A DNA stretch of 64,000 bases from JBBSDP01 sp038240605 (lineage in GTDB: Bacteria > Planctomycetota > Phycisphaerae > Tepidisphaerales > Tepidisphaeraceae). Numbering within the stretch: the first letter of the stretch is position 1; each line of letters begins with the position of its first letter. Positions 1 to 9,367 of the stretch are shown in pieces. The stretch lies in the NCBI GenBank assembly GCA_038240605.1, contig JBBSDP010000001.1:198808-262807 (forward strand), in the 5' to 3' direction. Below the pieces are notes generated by a model that was not told the DNA's origin, made no database searches, and was given only the letters and a program-made list of their open reading frames with translations. The translations under genes and the position numbers were made by a program.

Positions 1-944
1 GCCAGCTCAGGCTTCACGAACCGGCGGTGGAACAACGCGCTGAACAGCTCGTTGGTCTTTCCCTGCACGGTCCCGAAATCGTTGTCGTTGAACATACTCT
101 CGCCGACGCGCATCGGGACGCCCGCGTAGTCCTTCAGCCGGATCCCCGCCTTCTCCGCGCCCAGGTACATCACCATCGACCCCAGGCTGATGCGCGGTGC
201 GGCCTTGCGCATCGCCGCGAAGCATCCGCTCAAGTCATCGCAGGTGAACTCGATCCATTCATCGAGCAGTGGCGTACGACGCCGGGCGTTCGCGTCGTCG
301 ATCAGTTCCTTCCATCGCTGTGGCGCATACCCGTGACCCTCAAGAAATCGCTTTTGATGTTCGGCGCAGAAGCAGCCGCCGATCAGGCCGGGATAACGGG
401 CCAGGCGGAAATCATCGTCGACGAACACGCGGTCAATACCTTCTCGCTCCAGCAACTGGAGCGCCGCGCAGTTTTCGTCGGTGGCCGGCGCATGCAAGGA
501 CGTACCCGCGTAGACCTGGCCAGTGGACGATACCCCCGGCTTCCAATTCTTCGGCGGCGTCAGCGGAAACGTACCATCCTGCGCCCCCAGCGAATCCCCT
601 GGATGCCCGAGGGAGAGGTTGATCACGTGAACGGATATGCCAGCGGCTTCGATCTTCTTCCGCCAGTCGCGGATCTTCTCCATGGGGAACGGCCAGTAGC
701 CATAGAAGAAGCCCACCAGCCAGATGTGGTTGATGCCCGCGCCACGCAACCTGGCAAGTAATTCCGGGTCTTTCTCGAACGCGCTCACCGCAAATGATGC
801 ATGGAAATCGCGCGGCGATGCCGGCTGCGTGTCGGCGCCGAACGCTCGAGGCGCGCGCATGCCGCCCGCCCACGCTCCCACCGCGCAGGCGCCCGTCGTT
901 TTCAGGAACTGGCGGCGCGCGATCTGGTTGACTTTCGGTTTCAT
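1..944 (-). CDS. Tat-exported protein of unknown function (C-terminus cut by window edge)
   Basis: The gene runs off the left edge, so only its first 314 codons are visible. It starts with ATG at 944. The N-terminus MKPKVNQIARRQFLKTTGAC has the twin-arginine pattern R-R-x-F-L-K followed by an Ala/Gly-rich hydrophobic stretch, so export by the Tat route is likely. The mature part has alternating helix and strand segments with many aromatics (for example GINHIWLVGFFYGYWPF and REGIDRVFVDDDFRLARYPG), and a CxxxH near C-A-E-H. This resembles TIM-barrel glycosidase-like proteins of planctomycetes, but I cannot name a family. It lies 30 bases after the glycosyltransferase gene on the same strand, so co-transcription is possible. 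Confidence 0.75.
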   Translation of the reverse strand, partial: MKPKVNQIARRQFLKTTGACAVGAWAGGMRAPRAFGADTQPASPRDFHASFAVSAFEKDPELLARLRGAGINHIWLVGFFYGYWPFPMEKIRDWRKKIEAAGISVHVINLSLGHPGDSLGAQDGTFPLTPPKNWKPGVSSTGQVYAGTSLHAPATDENCAALQLLEREGIDRVFVDDDFRLARYPGLIGGCFCAEHQKRFLEGHGYAPQRWKELIDDANARRRTPLLDEWIEFTCDDLSGCFAAMRKAAPRISLGSMVMYLGAEKAGIRLKDYAGVPMRVGESMFNDNDFGTVQGKTNELFSALFHRRFVKPEL

Positions 945-974
945 GTATCTCTTACGCCTCCGTGATCAGGTGCT

Positions 975-2156
975 TCATGTGTTGTCCTGCGAACCCGGAT
1001 TGCCAACCGTCGTCGTCCTCGACCGGCTCACCTCCGCGGTCCACTCTTCCTTGCGAAAATCCTGCCGCAGGCCGCGGATATCGTGCATGAATTCCTTGCG
1101 GAGGATGTAGCGGATCAGTGTCGCGCTGCCGAAACTGAGAACGAAGACCTCGAGCGCCGGGGAACGATCCACGCGATGCACCCACCAGTGCGCCACCGAG
1201 GTGCAGATAACCCACTCGGCCAGCGCGATGATGAAGAAATCCAGCCAGGGCCGTCGCGATACCAGGAATTCCCGCTGCGTCCGAACGTAGCGAAGGTGGA
1301 AGACCGCGGTGGTCAGGATCGTGAACAGGTAGGCAATGCTTGGCGCGGCGACCGGATTGAACCCCGCCTGAAGCAGTAGCAGGTAGGCGACGAACCCGAC
1401 GAACCAGCCGCACGCGGTGGCGATCAGGAACTTTACGATCGGCGACGCGCGCGGGAAAAAGAAATCGTAGAGCCGGCTCAGGTGCTCCAGGTACTTGAAC
1501 TGCTGCACCAGGGTGAGCTTCGACTCGCCCTGCGCGCGGGTGCTGAAGTGGATGGGGACTTCGCGCACGTCGCCGACGTGGCACTTGCACATCAGCTCCA
1601 GCCCCACCTTGTATCCCAACGGCGCGAGCCGCCTGCCGCGCCGGAAAGTATCGCTGCGCAGGGCGAAGAAGCCGGACATCGGATCACTCGTACGGCCGGC
1701 AAAGGGTCGGGCCAGGACGGTAGCGATGCGCGAGTTGAGCTTGCGCAGCATGCCCCATTTCTGCTCCATGCTGCCCCCCTGCACGTAGCGCGAGCCGAGG
1801 GCAAATTCGGCCCCCGCATCAAGCTGTTCCAACAACGCCGGCACGCGTTCGGGCGGGTGCTGCAAATCGGCATCCATGACGACGAACGTTTGTCCGTTCG
1901 CCAGTCCCATCCCTTCCAGCACGGCGCCGCTGAGGCCATCCTTCGGATGCTGTCTCACATACAGGCGCAGCGGATATTGGGTGGCAAGCTGGGCACAAAC
2001 GGACGGCGTGTCATCGACGCTGGCGTCATCGACGATCAGCACTTCGTAATCACGACCGGCAAGCACTGCATCCAGGCGCCGTGCCAGCTCCGGCAGGTTG
2101 GCCGCCTCGTTCAACGTGGGGACGATTATCGAGATTGCGACCGGCTTTTCTTGCAT
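975..2156 (-). CDS. GT2 glycosyltransferase fused to a GtrA-like membrane domain
   Basis: A 393-residue protein. Residues 7-230 form a GT-A fold of the dolichol-phosphate mannose synthase type: ISIIVPTLNEAANLPEL at the start, the metal-binding DAD (95-97) followed by LQHPPE, and SDPMSGFFALR near 157-167. Residues 238-360 carry four hydrophobic segments typical of GtrA. Such enzymes load a sugar on a polyprenyl phosphate and help flip it for cell-surface glycan modification. ATG at 2156 was chosen because homology begins there; an upstream in-frame extension to 2237 looks like untranslated sequence. The sugar is not deducible. Confidence 0.88.
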   Translation of the reverse strand: MQEKPVAISIIVPTLNEAANLPELARRLDAVLAGRDYEVLIVDDASVDDTPSVCAQLATQYPLRLYVRQHPKDGLSGAVLEGMGLANGQTFVVMDADLQHPPERVPALLEQLDAGAEFALGSRYVQGGSMEQKWGMLRKLNSRIATVLARPFAGRTSDPMSGFFALRSDTFRRGRRLAPLGYKVGLELMCKCHVGDVREVPIHFSTRAQGESKLTLVQQFKYLEHLSRLYDFFFPRASPIVKFLIATACGWFVGFVAYLLLLQAGFNPVAAPSIAYLFTILTTAVFHLRYVRTQREFLVSRRPWLDFFIIALAEWVICTSVAHWWVHRVDRSPALEVFVLSFGSATLIRYILRKEFMHDIRGLRQDFRKEEWTAEVSRSRTTTVGNPGSQDNT

Positions 2157-2231
2157 GCGGGTGACGTACGGTGCAATGTATCCTGTGGAACGACAAAAGA
2201 CGAAACGGTGCGGACGCGCGGGAGGCCGATC

Positions 2232-2948
2232 ATGCAAGACGGGATTCGATCTTCAACTTCAATGATGGATGTTCCGCGGCGCATCGCCCTCGTCGGTTTC
2301 CTCGCGATCGCATCGTCGCTCACTCTCTGGGCGAAGGAATCCCCCACCACCGTCCCCTCGACGTCGCAGCCCGCGGCGGCGGCGGCCGACTGGAAGCCGC
2401 TCTTCAACGGCAAGGACCTGGACGGCTGGACCGCCTCCGACTTCGCGGGCCATGCCGATCCGGATGTCGAGGACGGGAACATCGTTTTACCGATGGGCGT
2501 TACGCTCACCGGCATCACTTATGGCGGCAAGGTCCCCACGATGAATTACGAAGTGGAGCTTCAGGCCAGGCGCGCCCAGGGGAGTGACTTCTTTGCCGGC
2601 GTGACATTTCCGGTCGATGACACGTTTGCATCGCTGATCGTTGGCGGATGGGGCGGCGGGACCTGCGGCATCTCGAGCCTCGACGAGCGGGACGCCGCCC
2701 ACAACAGCACTACGACTTATCACAAGTTCAACAGGGACCAGTGGTACACGATCCGCCTGCGCGTCACGCCGCACAAGCTCGAAGCGTGGGTGGACCAGGA
2801 GAAGATCGTGGACGTCGATACGACCGGGAAGAAGATCGCGCTGCGGCAGGACATCGACGCCGGCAAACCCTTCAGCATCGCGTCTTATCAGACCACCGCG
2901 GCCCTGCGCAACATCCGCATTCGGTCGCTGGACGAGGCAAAGAAGTAA
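2232..2948 (+). CDS. DUF1080 (3-keto-disaccharide hydrolase-like) exported protein
   Basis: A 238-residue protein with an N-terminal hydrophobic signal (IALVGFLAIASSLTLWA), a Thr/Pro/Ala linker, then the DUF1080 signature PLFNGKDLDGW at residues 56-66. The rest is a beta-rich jelly roll of the concanavalin-like type (NYEVELQARR, GVTFPVDDTFASLIVGG, WYTIRLRVTPHKLEAWVD). DUF1080 proteins are very numerous in planctomycetes and are linked to polysaccharide or glycoside breakdown. ATG 2232 is supported by GGAGG about 6 bases upstream; the ATGs at 2262/2265 are alternatives. It is divergent from the GT2 gene and ends 18 bases from the convergent glycosyltransferase at 2967. Catalytic residues cannot be assigned by eye. 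Confidence 0.85.
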   Translation: MQDGIRSSTSMMDVPRRIALVGFLAIASSLTLWAKESPTTVPSTSQPAAAAADWKPLFNGKDLDGWTASDFAGHADPDVEDGNIVLPMGVTLTGITYGGKVPTMNYEVELQARRAQGSDFFAGVTFPVDDTFASLIVGGWGGGTCGISSLDERDAAHNSTTTYHKFNRDQWYTIRLRVTPHKLEAWVDQEKIVDVDTTGKKIALRQDIDAGKPFSIASYQTTAALRNIRIRSLDEAKK

Positions 2949-2966
2949 CGGCGAGACGTTTCACCC

Positions 2967-4139
2967 TCATTCCCGCGTGGCCGCGGTCGATTTGCAGCAA
3001 TCGAGCGCGAGGCGGGCGACGTCAAACGCAGCCTGCGGCTTTCCGAGACGGCGGGCGTTGGCCCGGAGCCGGTCCAGACGCGGGCGATCTTCCAGCAACT
3101 CGGTCAGCTTCATCCGCATCGTCCCGATGTTGTTGATCTTGATCGCCGCGCCATTCTCCAGCAGGAAATCGCTGTTACGGCTCTCCTGGCCCGGGATCGG
3201 ATTGATGATCGCCATCGCGGCGCCGCGCGCCAGCGTTTCAGAGGTGGTCAGCCCACCCGGCTTGGACATGACGATGTCCGCCACCGCCATCAGTTCATCG
3301 ATCTCGCTGGTGAAGCCGATGATCTTCACGCAATGACGCGAGGGCGGTGTGACCTGGGAGAGCCGCTCACGGGCCGCTTCATTGCGGCCGGTCACGACGA
3401 CGACCTCGATCGGAACCGGAACCTCCAGCACCTCGGCGAACAACTTCTCGATTGGGCCTACGCCAAACCCACCCGCAAGCTGAAGAAGGATCGGACGGTC
3501 ACCATTCAGTCCCTGCGACTTGAGGCATGCATCGCGCTCCTTCGGCCGCGAGAAGACTGGGTGAATCGGGATGCCGGTGACGCGAACGTGTTCCTTCGGC
3601 ACTCCCCAGTGTTGCAAATAGGCCGCGCCTTCCTCGGTGGCGGTCGTATACAACTCGGTCGGCTCATTCACCCAGAGCCTGTGCGTCTCGAAATCGGTGG
3701 TGACGATGAGCTGCGGCACGCTCAATTTTTCCTCGCGGCGCAGACTGGCGATGATCTCGGCGGGAAGGAAATGCGTGTTGACGACCACGTCCCAGTTTCC
3801 CTCCGTGAGCAGGTCGCGGAAGCGCGTGAGGTTGAGCTTCTCGATCGCCAGGCGCAGCCGGTCGCGCTTGGAGCGCGGCGAGCGCGGGCGGTCCATCATA
3901 TCGTAGAAGTACCCCAGTACGTGCGGGGCCTTGTTGACCAGGTCGAGGTAGGCCGATCCGTAGATCTTGCGGAAGGCGGCGTTGGTCAGCGTCAGGAGGT
4001 CGATGTTCTCCACAACCGCGTCGGGAGCCGTCTCCCGCAGCGCCAGCTCGACGGCCTGCGCCGCCCGCATGTGACCCGCCCCAACCGACGCCGAAAGGAC
4101 CAGGATGCGTGAGGGGGAGCTTGCCATCTGGCCGGCCAT
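2967..4139 (-). CDS. MGDG synthase / processive diacylglycerol glucosyltransferase-like GT28
   Basis: A 390-residue GT-B fold enzyme. The N-terminal half opens with ILVLSASVGAGHMRAAQA (residues 12-29), the G-x-G-H loop of the MGDG synthase N-domain, and contains NTHFLPAEI (121-129). The C-terminal half has the UDP-sugar site: GGFGVG (223-228), KPGGLTTSE (293-301) and PGQE (316-319). This set fits the UgtP/MgdA family that moves glucose or galactose from UDP-sugar to diacylglycerol at the inner face of the membrane. MurG-like activity is less likely because the N-domain matches the lipid glycosylase type. Start ATG 4139 or 4127. Confidence 0.82.
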   Translation of the reverse strand: MAGQMASSPSRILVLSASVGAGHMRAAQAVELALRETAPDAVVENIDLLTLTNAAFRKIYGSAYLDLVNKAPHVLGYFYDMMDRPRSPRSKRDRLRLAIEKLNLTRFRDLLTEGNWDVVVNTHFLPAEIIASLRREEKLSVPQLIVTTDFETHRLWVNEPTELYTTATEEGAAYLQHWGVPKEHVRVTGIPIHPVFSRPKERDACLKSQGLNGDRPILLQLAGGFGVGPIEKLFAEVLEVPVPIEVVVVTGRNEAARERLSQVTPPSRHCVKIIGFTSEIDELMAVADIVMSKPGGLTTSETLARGAAMAIINPIPGQESRNSDFLLENGAAIKINNIGTMRMKLTELLEDRPRLDRLRANARRLGKPQAAFDVARLALDCCKSTAATRE

Positions 4140-4179
4140 TATGCGCTGGCTAAGCCGATTTATCGCTGCACGCGACTTC

Positions 4180-4253
4180 TTCAGAGCCGCGGCCGTCAGG
4201 GAGTGCTGTGCGCGGGACCGCGCCCACCACTTCCTGACGGTCGCGGCTCTGAA
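4180..4253. repeat. Long inverted repeat, dispersed intergenic type
   Basis: Arms 4180-4205 and 4228-4253 are near-perfect reverse complements (TTCAGAGCCGCG... against ...CGCGGCTCTGAA) around a GC-rich loop. The arm begins and ends with the same eight bases in inverted orientation, as a folded mobile or REP-like repeat would. It lies between the DUF1501 stop and the upstream promoter region of the glycosyltransferase gene. From general knowledge, this motif is common between genes in planctomycetes; copy number here was not tested. Confidence 0.75.
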
Positions 4254-4259
4254 ATGTAT

Positions 4260-5702
4260 TCACACGAGGATGTCGTGAACGACCTTCCCGGCGACGTCGG
4301 TGAGCCGGTAATCGCGGCCGCTGTAGCGATAGGTGAGGCGCTCGTGGTTGATGCCCATAAGGTGGAGGACCGTCGCGTGCAGGTCGTGGACGTGGACCTT
4401 CTTATCGACGGCGTGCCAGCCGAAGTCGTCGGTCGCGCCATATGCAAGACCGCCGCGGACGCCTCCGCCGGCCATGAACATCGTGAACCCGAAGGGATGA
4501 TGCTCGCGGCCATCGGCGCTTTCGGCGGTCGGCGTGCGCCCGAACTCCCCGCCCCAGATCACCAGCGTGTCCTCCAGCAGGCCGCGCGCCTTGAGGTCCT
4601 TGATCAGTCCCGCCACGGGTCGATCGGTCGCCTGGCAGTTGTTGGTCAGCTCCGCGCGCAGGCCGCCGTGCTGGTCCCATAGCTGGCAACTGCTGCGCTT
4701 GACGGTCTGGGTGTGATAGACCTGCACCATCCGCACGCCCCGCTCGACGAGCCGCCGGGCCATCAGGCATTGCGTGCCTAACAGGTCCGTGACCGGATCG
4801 CCCACGCCGTACAGCTTCAGCGTCTCCGGCGATTCGCTCTTCACGTCAAAGGCCTCCGGCGCCTCGCGCTGCATGCGAAAGGCAAGCTCGAAAGATTCGA
4901 TGCGGGCGCTGAGCCGGCTGTCTTCCTCCCGGCGGGCGCGATGAAGGGCGTCGAGACGGCCAAGCGTATCGAGCTGTTCGCGCTGCCGCGCCGCGCTGAA
5001 GCGGGCGTTGGCCAGATTGGCGATCGGGTTCTTGAGGTCAGCAACCAGCGTCCCCTGGTAAGCGGCGGGCAGGAAGCTGCTGCTCCAGAGCGGCGCGCCC
5101 TGGGCCGGCTGGGCCGGGCTGATCACGACGAAGCCGGGCAGGTTCTGGTTCTCGCTCCCCAGGCCGTACAGCAGCCACGAGCCGAGCGACGGGCGCGAGA
5201 AGGTCTGCTCTCCCGTGTTCATCTGGAGGCAGGCGCCGTTGTGGTTGATGTTGTCCGCGACCATTGAGCGGATCACGCAGATGTCGTCCACGCAGCCGCT
5301 GATGTGCGGCAGCAGCTCGCTCACCTCGGTGCCGCACTGGCCGTGCTTCTGAAACTTCCAGGGGGAGCCGAGCAGGTTGCCCGTCTTCGTGCGCATGAGC
5401 GCCGGCATCGGGAACGGAAGCGGCTTGCCGGAATCGCGCGTGAGCATCGGTTTGGGATCGAACAGGTCGACGTGCGAAGGTCCGCCCGACATGAACAGGA
5501 AGATCACGCGCCTGGCGCGAGCCGTATACTGCGGCAGCCGGGCGGACAGCGGATGGTCAGCGGTAACCACTGCGCCGCGCGCGAGGTTGTCGGCGACGAC
5601 GACGTTCTCGGCCAGAAGCCCCGCGAGGCCGAGCATGCCAAACCCGTTGGCGAAGGTCGTAAGCGCCTGACGACGACTGAGCGATGATGGATTGGGGTTC
5701 AT
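4260..5702 (-). CDS. DUF1501 (sulfatase-like) exported protein
   Basis: A 480-residue protein that begins with a Tat-like leader (SLSRRQALTTFANGFGMLG). The DUF1501 hallmarks are visible: RVIFLFMSGGPSHVDLFDPKP near residue 64, GGEFGRTPTAE near 385, REHHPFGFTMFMAGGG near 400, and the C-terminal DLHATVLHLMGINHERLTYRYSGRDYRLTD. DUF1501 belongs to the alkaline phosphatase/sulfatase superfamily; its substrate is unknown. The gene follows the PSCyt1/DUF1553 gene after 33 bases on the same strand. This is the standard planctomycete pairing and suggests one operon. Confidence 0.93.
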   Translation of the reverse strand: MNPNPSSLSRRQALTTFANGFGMLGLAGLLAENVVVADNLARGAVVTADHPLSARLPQYTARARRVIFLFMSGGPSHVDLFDPKPMLTRDSGKPLPFPMPALMRTKTGNLLGSPWKFQKHGQCGTEVSELLPHISGCVDDICVIRSMVADNINHNGACLQMNTGEQTFSRPSLGSWLLYGLGSENQNLPGFVVISPAQPAQGAPLWSSSFLPAAYQGTLVADLKNPIANLANARFSAARQREQLDTLGRLDALHRARREEDSRLSARIESFELAFRMQREAPEAFDVKSESPETLKLYGVGDPVTDLLGTQCLMARRLVERGVRMVQVYHTQTVKRSSCQLWDQHGGLRAELTNNCQATDRPVAGLIKDLKARGLLEDTLVIWGGEFGRTPTAESADGREHHPFGFTMFMAGGGVRGGLAYGATDDFGWHAVDKKVHVHDLHATVLHLMGINHERLTYRYSGRDYRLTDVAGKVVHDILV

Positions 5703-5735
5703 GACAAATCCGGCGTTGTTTCAGACGAACTTCAA

Positions 5736-8700
5736 CTAATCGACGTACACGAACTCATTCGAGCAGATCAGAACCTGGCAATACGCTTCCCAGGCCGACT
5801 GTTCTGCATCCCTGGGAGCGGTTACGTTCTCCTTCCGGGTGCCGTCCAGCAACTGCGATCCAATTTCCACTTCCTGCGCCTGCGGCGGGCGGCTAAAGAG
5901 CCGGCGGTAGAGCCAGTCGATCTTCCCGGGCTCGTCAGCCGGCCCCTGCTTCATCACCAGCGCGGTAAGGGCGGCGGCCTTTTTCAGGACAAACGGATTA
6001 TTGAGGAGGAAGAGGGCCTGCGGCGCGACGGTGGAATCGATCCGCTTGTCGGCGATGCCAGTCGGATCAGCGGCGTCGAAAAGGGTGCGATAGTCCGACC
6101 GCTCGGAGCGAATCGTCCTCAGGTAAATCGTCCGCCGGGGGTTGTCCAGCTGGGGGACGGACGGACCGCCGATCGCCAGGTCGAGCGTTCCGGTGTCGGC
6201 CAGCAGGCTATCGCGTATCGCCTCAGCTTCCAGGCGCTGCCGATTCACATGACCGAAGAGCAGGTTGTCCGGGTCCGCCTTATAGCTCGCGGCATCCGGC
6301 TCGCTGGATTGCTGGTAAGCCGCGCTCAGCATGATCTGCCGATGCATCGTCTTCATCGACCAGCCGGAGCGGACGAACTGGAGCGCGAGGTAATCGAGCA
6401 ATTCCGGATGCGTCGGCGGGACGCCGAGCTTTCCGAAATTGTTGGGCGTTCGCACGATGCCTTCGCCGAAATGATGCTGCCAGAGCCGGTTGACCATCAC
6501 CCGCGCCGTCAGGGGGTGCTCGGGGCGCGTGATCCACTCGGCGAGCTGGAGGCGGCCGCTCCCCTGCGCGATCGGCGTCTGCGCGTCGCCGGCAAAGAGC
6601 CGGGGAAACCGTCGGGGAACGCTCTCCGTCTGCCGATCGTAGCGGCCGCGAACGTGGATCTTCGCGTCGTGGATCCCCTCGTACATGCTGTTGGGGCAGC
6701 CCCCTTCCTGCATCGCGTGACAGTAGGGAACTTCCTTCGCCTGCTTATTCAGCTCCTCGATTTGACCGCGCAACGGCTTGAGCGCGTCGCGGGCGGCGGC
6801 GGGAAGATCGTTCTCGTCACGGTTGGCCCAGAACGACGACTTTGCGTTGGTCAGATCAGCGTAGAGCTTCGCCTCCGGGTCCGGCGACGGCGCAGCGCCG
6901 GGCTTCGCGGCCGCGGCGGTGGCAGCGAGCGCGTCGCGCAAATGTTCGGCGGCGACGCGCAGCTCATCCGGCTTCGATCCCGACGCAGTGGCCGATGCAA
7001 CGAACCCCTGCATCGCCGGGTTTGCCGTGATGAGCCCCTGCGCCATCACATCGGGAACTTCGCTGAAGCTCCAGACATCGGCGTTGCCGTAAGCATCCGC
7101 GTGTGGGTTCCCCTTCTCCTCTTCGATGGGGGTGGGCAGCAGGTTGTTCGCAAGCTGCCAGACGCGCTTGCCGCCGTCGCGCTCGACGATTTCCAGCTCG
7201 ACAGTGGTTGAATCGCAGGTGTATTCCGCCTTGGGATAGACCGCCAGCTGTAGCGTCTGGCCCGTCTGCACCGTAACGCCGCCGAGCGCAGCGCCGCCCT
7301 CTCCCTGCGCGAACTCCTGGAGGCCGCCGTTCGCGAAGCCACCGGCGGCGATGTCGCGCGAGGAAACGCCCGTGATGACGCTCATGCGCCAGCCGATGCC
7401 GTCACCGCCATGGGCATCGGCATCCACGACGCGTCCTCGAACGGACACCGTGGCGTTGATGGGACTCTTCCACCCCACCGCCACGCCGCTGCGCGGGCCA
7501 GGGTGAACGCAGACGGATGACGGCGGCAGCGTGATCGTCGTGTAGGCGACCTCGCGCGGCAGCGTGTTGAACGTGACGCAGGGACACGGACGTCCGTCGG
7601 GACCGATCCACGCCTCCACGCCATCAATTCCATTGACGCGGTGCAGCGCCCGCGTAAGAAGTGTGCGGGTTGGCGAGGGACTGAGTTGTGCGTACGGACG
7701 GAGGTAATTCGCCCACCGCGCCAGGAGTTTGGGATTGAGCTTCCGTGCGGCGGCAAGCTTGTCCGCCGTCATGCCTGCTGGAGCGTGGGTGAGTTCCCAG
7801 GCGGCGCTGACGTAGCGGTCTGACTGCTGAAGGTTTTCGGTCGTGAGCTTCGCGAATTGCTCCTGCGAGAGTTGATCGACCTGCTTCCGCAATTCGGCGA
7901 TTTGCGATTCGCGATGCTTGTTTTTTTCCTTCTCGCTTGCCGTCATGAGCGGAATTTTCAGTAACGGACCACCGGCGGTGGGAGAGCCTGGATCGGGGAG
8001 AAAGTGGCTGGAGAAAAAGATCCCGGCCAACGAGTAATAATCGGCGGTGGGAATCGGATCGAACTTGTGATCGTGGCAGCGCGCGCAGGCGAGCGTGACG
8101 CCCATGAACGCGCGGCCCGTCACGTCAACCTGGTCGTCCACGATGTCGGTGAGCATCTTCTTCCGATCGGCGTCGCCCCCTGGCCAGTTACCGATTACGT
8201 AGACACCGGTCGCGACGAGGCCGTCAAAATCATCGGGGGACTTTTTCGGCAGCAAGTCGCCGGCTATTTGTCGGGCGACAAATTGGTTGTAAGGCAGATC
8301 GGTGTTGAACGCGCTGACGACCCAGTCGCGGTATCGCCACGAAGCTGTCATGTCCCCGTCGCCATTCACCGCCCGGGCGTCAAAGGAGTCGGCGTAACGA
8401 ACCACGTCGAGCCAGTGCCGCGCCCAGCGCTCGCCGTACGCTGGCGATGCGAGCAATCGGTCGATCAGCTTCGCAAACGCATCGGGCGAAGCGTCCGCCA
8501 CGAACGCTTCGACTTCCTCGGGCGTGGGGGGCAGGCCGGTCAGGTCGTACGTCGCACGGCGAATGAGCGTCCGCTTGTCGGCGGGCGGCGCGGGCGCAAG
8601 CCCGCGCTCCTCCAGCTTCGAGAGGATGAAGGCGTCAATCGGCAACTTGATCCAATCCTTGCGCGCGACGGCGGGGATCGCGGGTTCTTTCGGGGGCGAA

Positions 8701-9152
8701 AACGCCCAGAGCTTTCGAGCCGCGGCGTAGTCGTACGACCCCGCCAGCGGATTACCCGCCGGCGCGGTGCGCGGATCGGGCGCGCCCATCTTCACCCACA
8801 CCACCACGTCCGCCACCTGCTCGGGCGTGAGCCGTTTGCCCTTGGGGGGCATCTGAAGGTCGGGGTTGGTGTAGCGAACTGCCTCGATCAGCCGGCTCTT
8901 GTCCGGGTCGCCCGGGACGATCACCGGGCCGTTCTCGCCCCCCTTCAGAACGTCCTGCTTCGTATCCAGCAGCAGTGCGCCCTTGCTCTTTCCGGCGGCG
9001 GTGCTATGGCACTTGTAACACTGCTCGACGAGCAAGGGACGGATCTTCTTCTCGAAGAATTCGACGTCATCCGCTCTGGCAGTCGCGACGAGACTGACGG
9101 CTGCAAGAATGCAGCCGATGATCGCGATGTGCCTCCGCTGACCTTGCGTCAA
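5736..9152 (-). CDS. PSCyt1-DUF1549-DUF1553 cytochrome-type protein
   Basis: A 1138-residue exported protein. After a signal peptide (residues 8-26) comes a PSCyt1 haem domain with C-Y-K-C-H near residue 46 and the LLLDTKQDVLKGG and DLQMPPKGKRLTPEQ segments. DUF1549 follows (IDAFILSKLEERGLAP; RWARHWLDVVRYADS) with a second CxxCH (CARCHDHKFDPIP). After a beta-rich insert comes DUF1553 (LAEWITRPEHPLTARVMVNR; WQHHFGEGIVRTPNNFG; RTIYLRT). The usual role is an outer-surface or periplasmic redox protein, partner of DUF1501; the reaction is unknown. The start is TTG at 9152 with AAGGAG just upstream. Confidence 0.92.
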   Translation of the reverse strand: MTQGQRRHIAIIGCILAAVSLVATARADDVEFFEKKIRPLLVEQCYKCHSTAAGKSKGALLLDTKQDVLKGGENGPVIVPGDPDKSRLIEAVRYTNPDLQMPPKGKRLTPEQVADVVVWVKMGAPDPRTAPAGNPLAGSYDYAAARKLWAFSPPKEPAIPAVARKDWIKLPIDAFILSKLEERGLAPAPPADKRTLIRRATYDLTGLPPTPEEVEAFVADASPDAFAKLIDRLLASPAYGERWARHWLDVVRYADSFDARAVNGDGDMTASWRYRDWVVSAFNTDLPYNQFVARQIAGDLLPKKSPDDFDGLVATGVYVIGNWPGGDADRKKMLTDIVDDQVDVTGRAFMGVTLACARCHDHKFDPIPTADYYSLAGIFFSSHFLPDPGSPTAGGPLLKIPLMTASEKEKNKHRESQIAELRKQVDQLSQEQFAKLTTENLQQSDRYVSAAWELTHAPAGMTADKLAAARKLNPKLLARWANYLRPYAQLSPSPTRTLLTRALHRVNGIDGVEAWIGPDGRPCPCVTFNTLPREVAYTTITLPPSSVCVHPGPRSGVAVGWKSPINATVSVRGRVVDADAHGGDGIGWRMSVITGVSSRDIAAGGFANGGLQEFAQGEGGAALGGVTVQTGQTLQLAVYPKAEYTCDSTTVELEIVERDGGKRVWQLANNLLPTPIEEEKGNPHADAYGNADVWSFSEVPDVMAQGLITANPAMQGFVASATASGSKPDELRVAAEHLRDALAATAAAAKPGAAPSPDPEAKLYADLTNAKSSFWANRDENDLPAAARDALKPLRGQIEELNKQAKEVPYCHAMQEGGCPNSMYEGIHDAKIHVRGRYDRQTESVPRRFPRLFAGDAQTPIAQGSGRLQLAEWITRPEHPLTARVMVNRLWQHHFGEGIVRTPNNFGKLGVPPTHPELLDYLALQFVRSGWSMKTMHRQIMLSAAYQQSSEPDAASYKADPDNLLFGHVNRQRLEAEAIRDSLLADTGTLDLAIGGPSVPQLDNPRRTIYLRTIRSERSDYRTLFDAADPTGIADKRIDSTVAPQALFLLNNPFVLKKAAALTALVMKQGPADEPGKIDWLYRRLFSRPPQAQEVEIGSQLLDGTRKENVTAPRDAEQSAWEAYCQVLICSNEFVYVD

Positions 9153-9318
9153 GAAACTCCTTACCTTCGCCAGAGGGTTATACCATCGTCGCCCCCGGTC
9201 ATTGTCCGCATCGATCCGGTCCGTCTTCGCCGAAGTCGGTAAGGCGTGGCCGTCTCGTGGTTAAGACGCCCGGCCGGCGCCGGCAGTTCGATCGTCTTGC
9301 CACCCCCCACCGCGCAGT

Positions 9319-9354
9319 AAAAAGCCCCCGCCCGTTTTCCGGGACGAGGGCTTG
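9319..9354 (-). terminator. Rho-independent terminator after the PEP-CTERM gene
   Basis: On the minus strand an AAGCCCtCG...CGggGGGCTT hairpin with a CGGAAAACG-type tip is followed by five T residues. It begins 14 bases after the stop codon of the PEP-CTERM gene, so it ends that transcript before the PSCyt1 promoter region. Confidence 0.85.
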
Positions 9355-9367
9355 ATTGAAAACCGTC

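Noticed and set aside
1482..2231. Long 5' extension of the DUF1080 frame
   Set aside because: Antisense to the GT2 gene; the protein has a clear signal peptide and ribosome site at 2232.
8004..9242. 412-codon plus-strand frame
   Set aside because: Antisense to the PSCyt1/DUF1549 gene; no recognisable domain.
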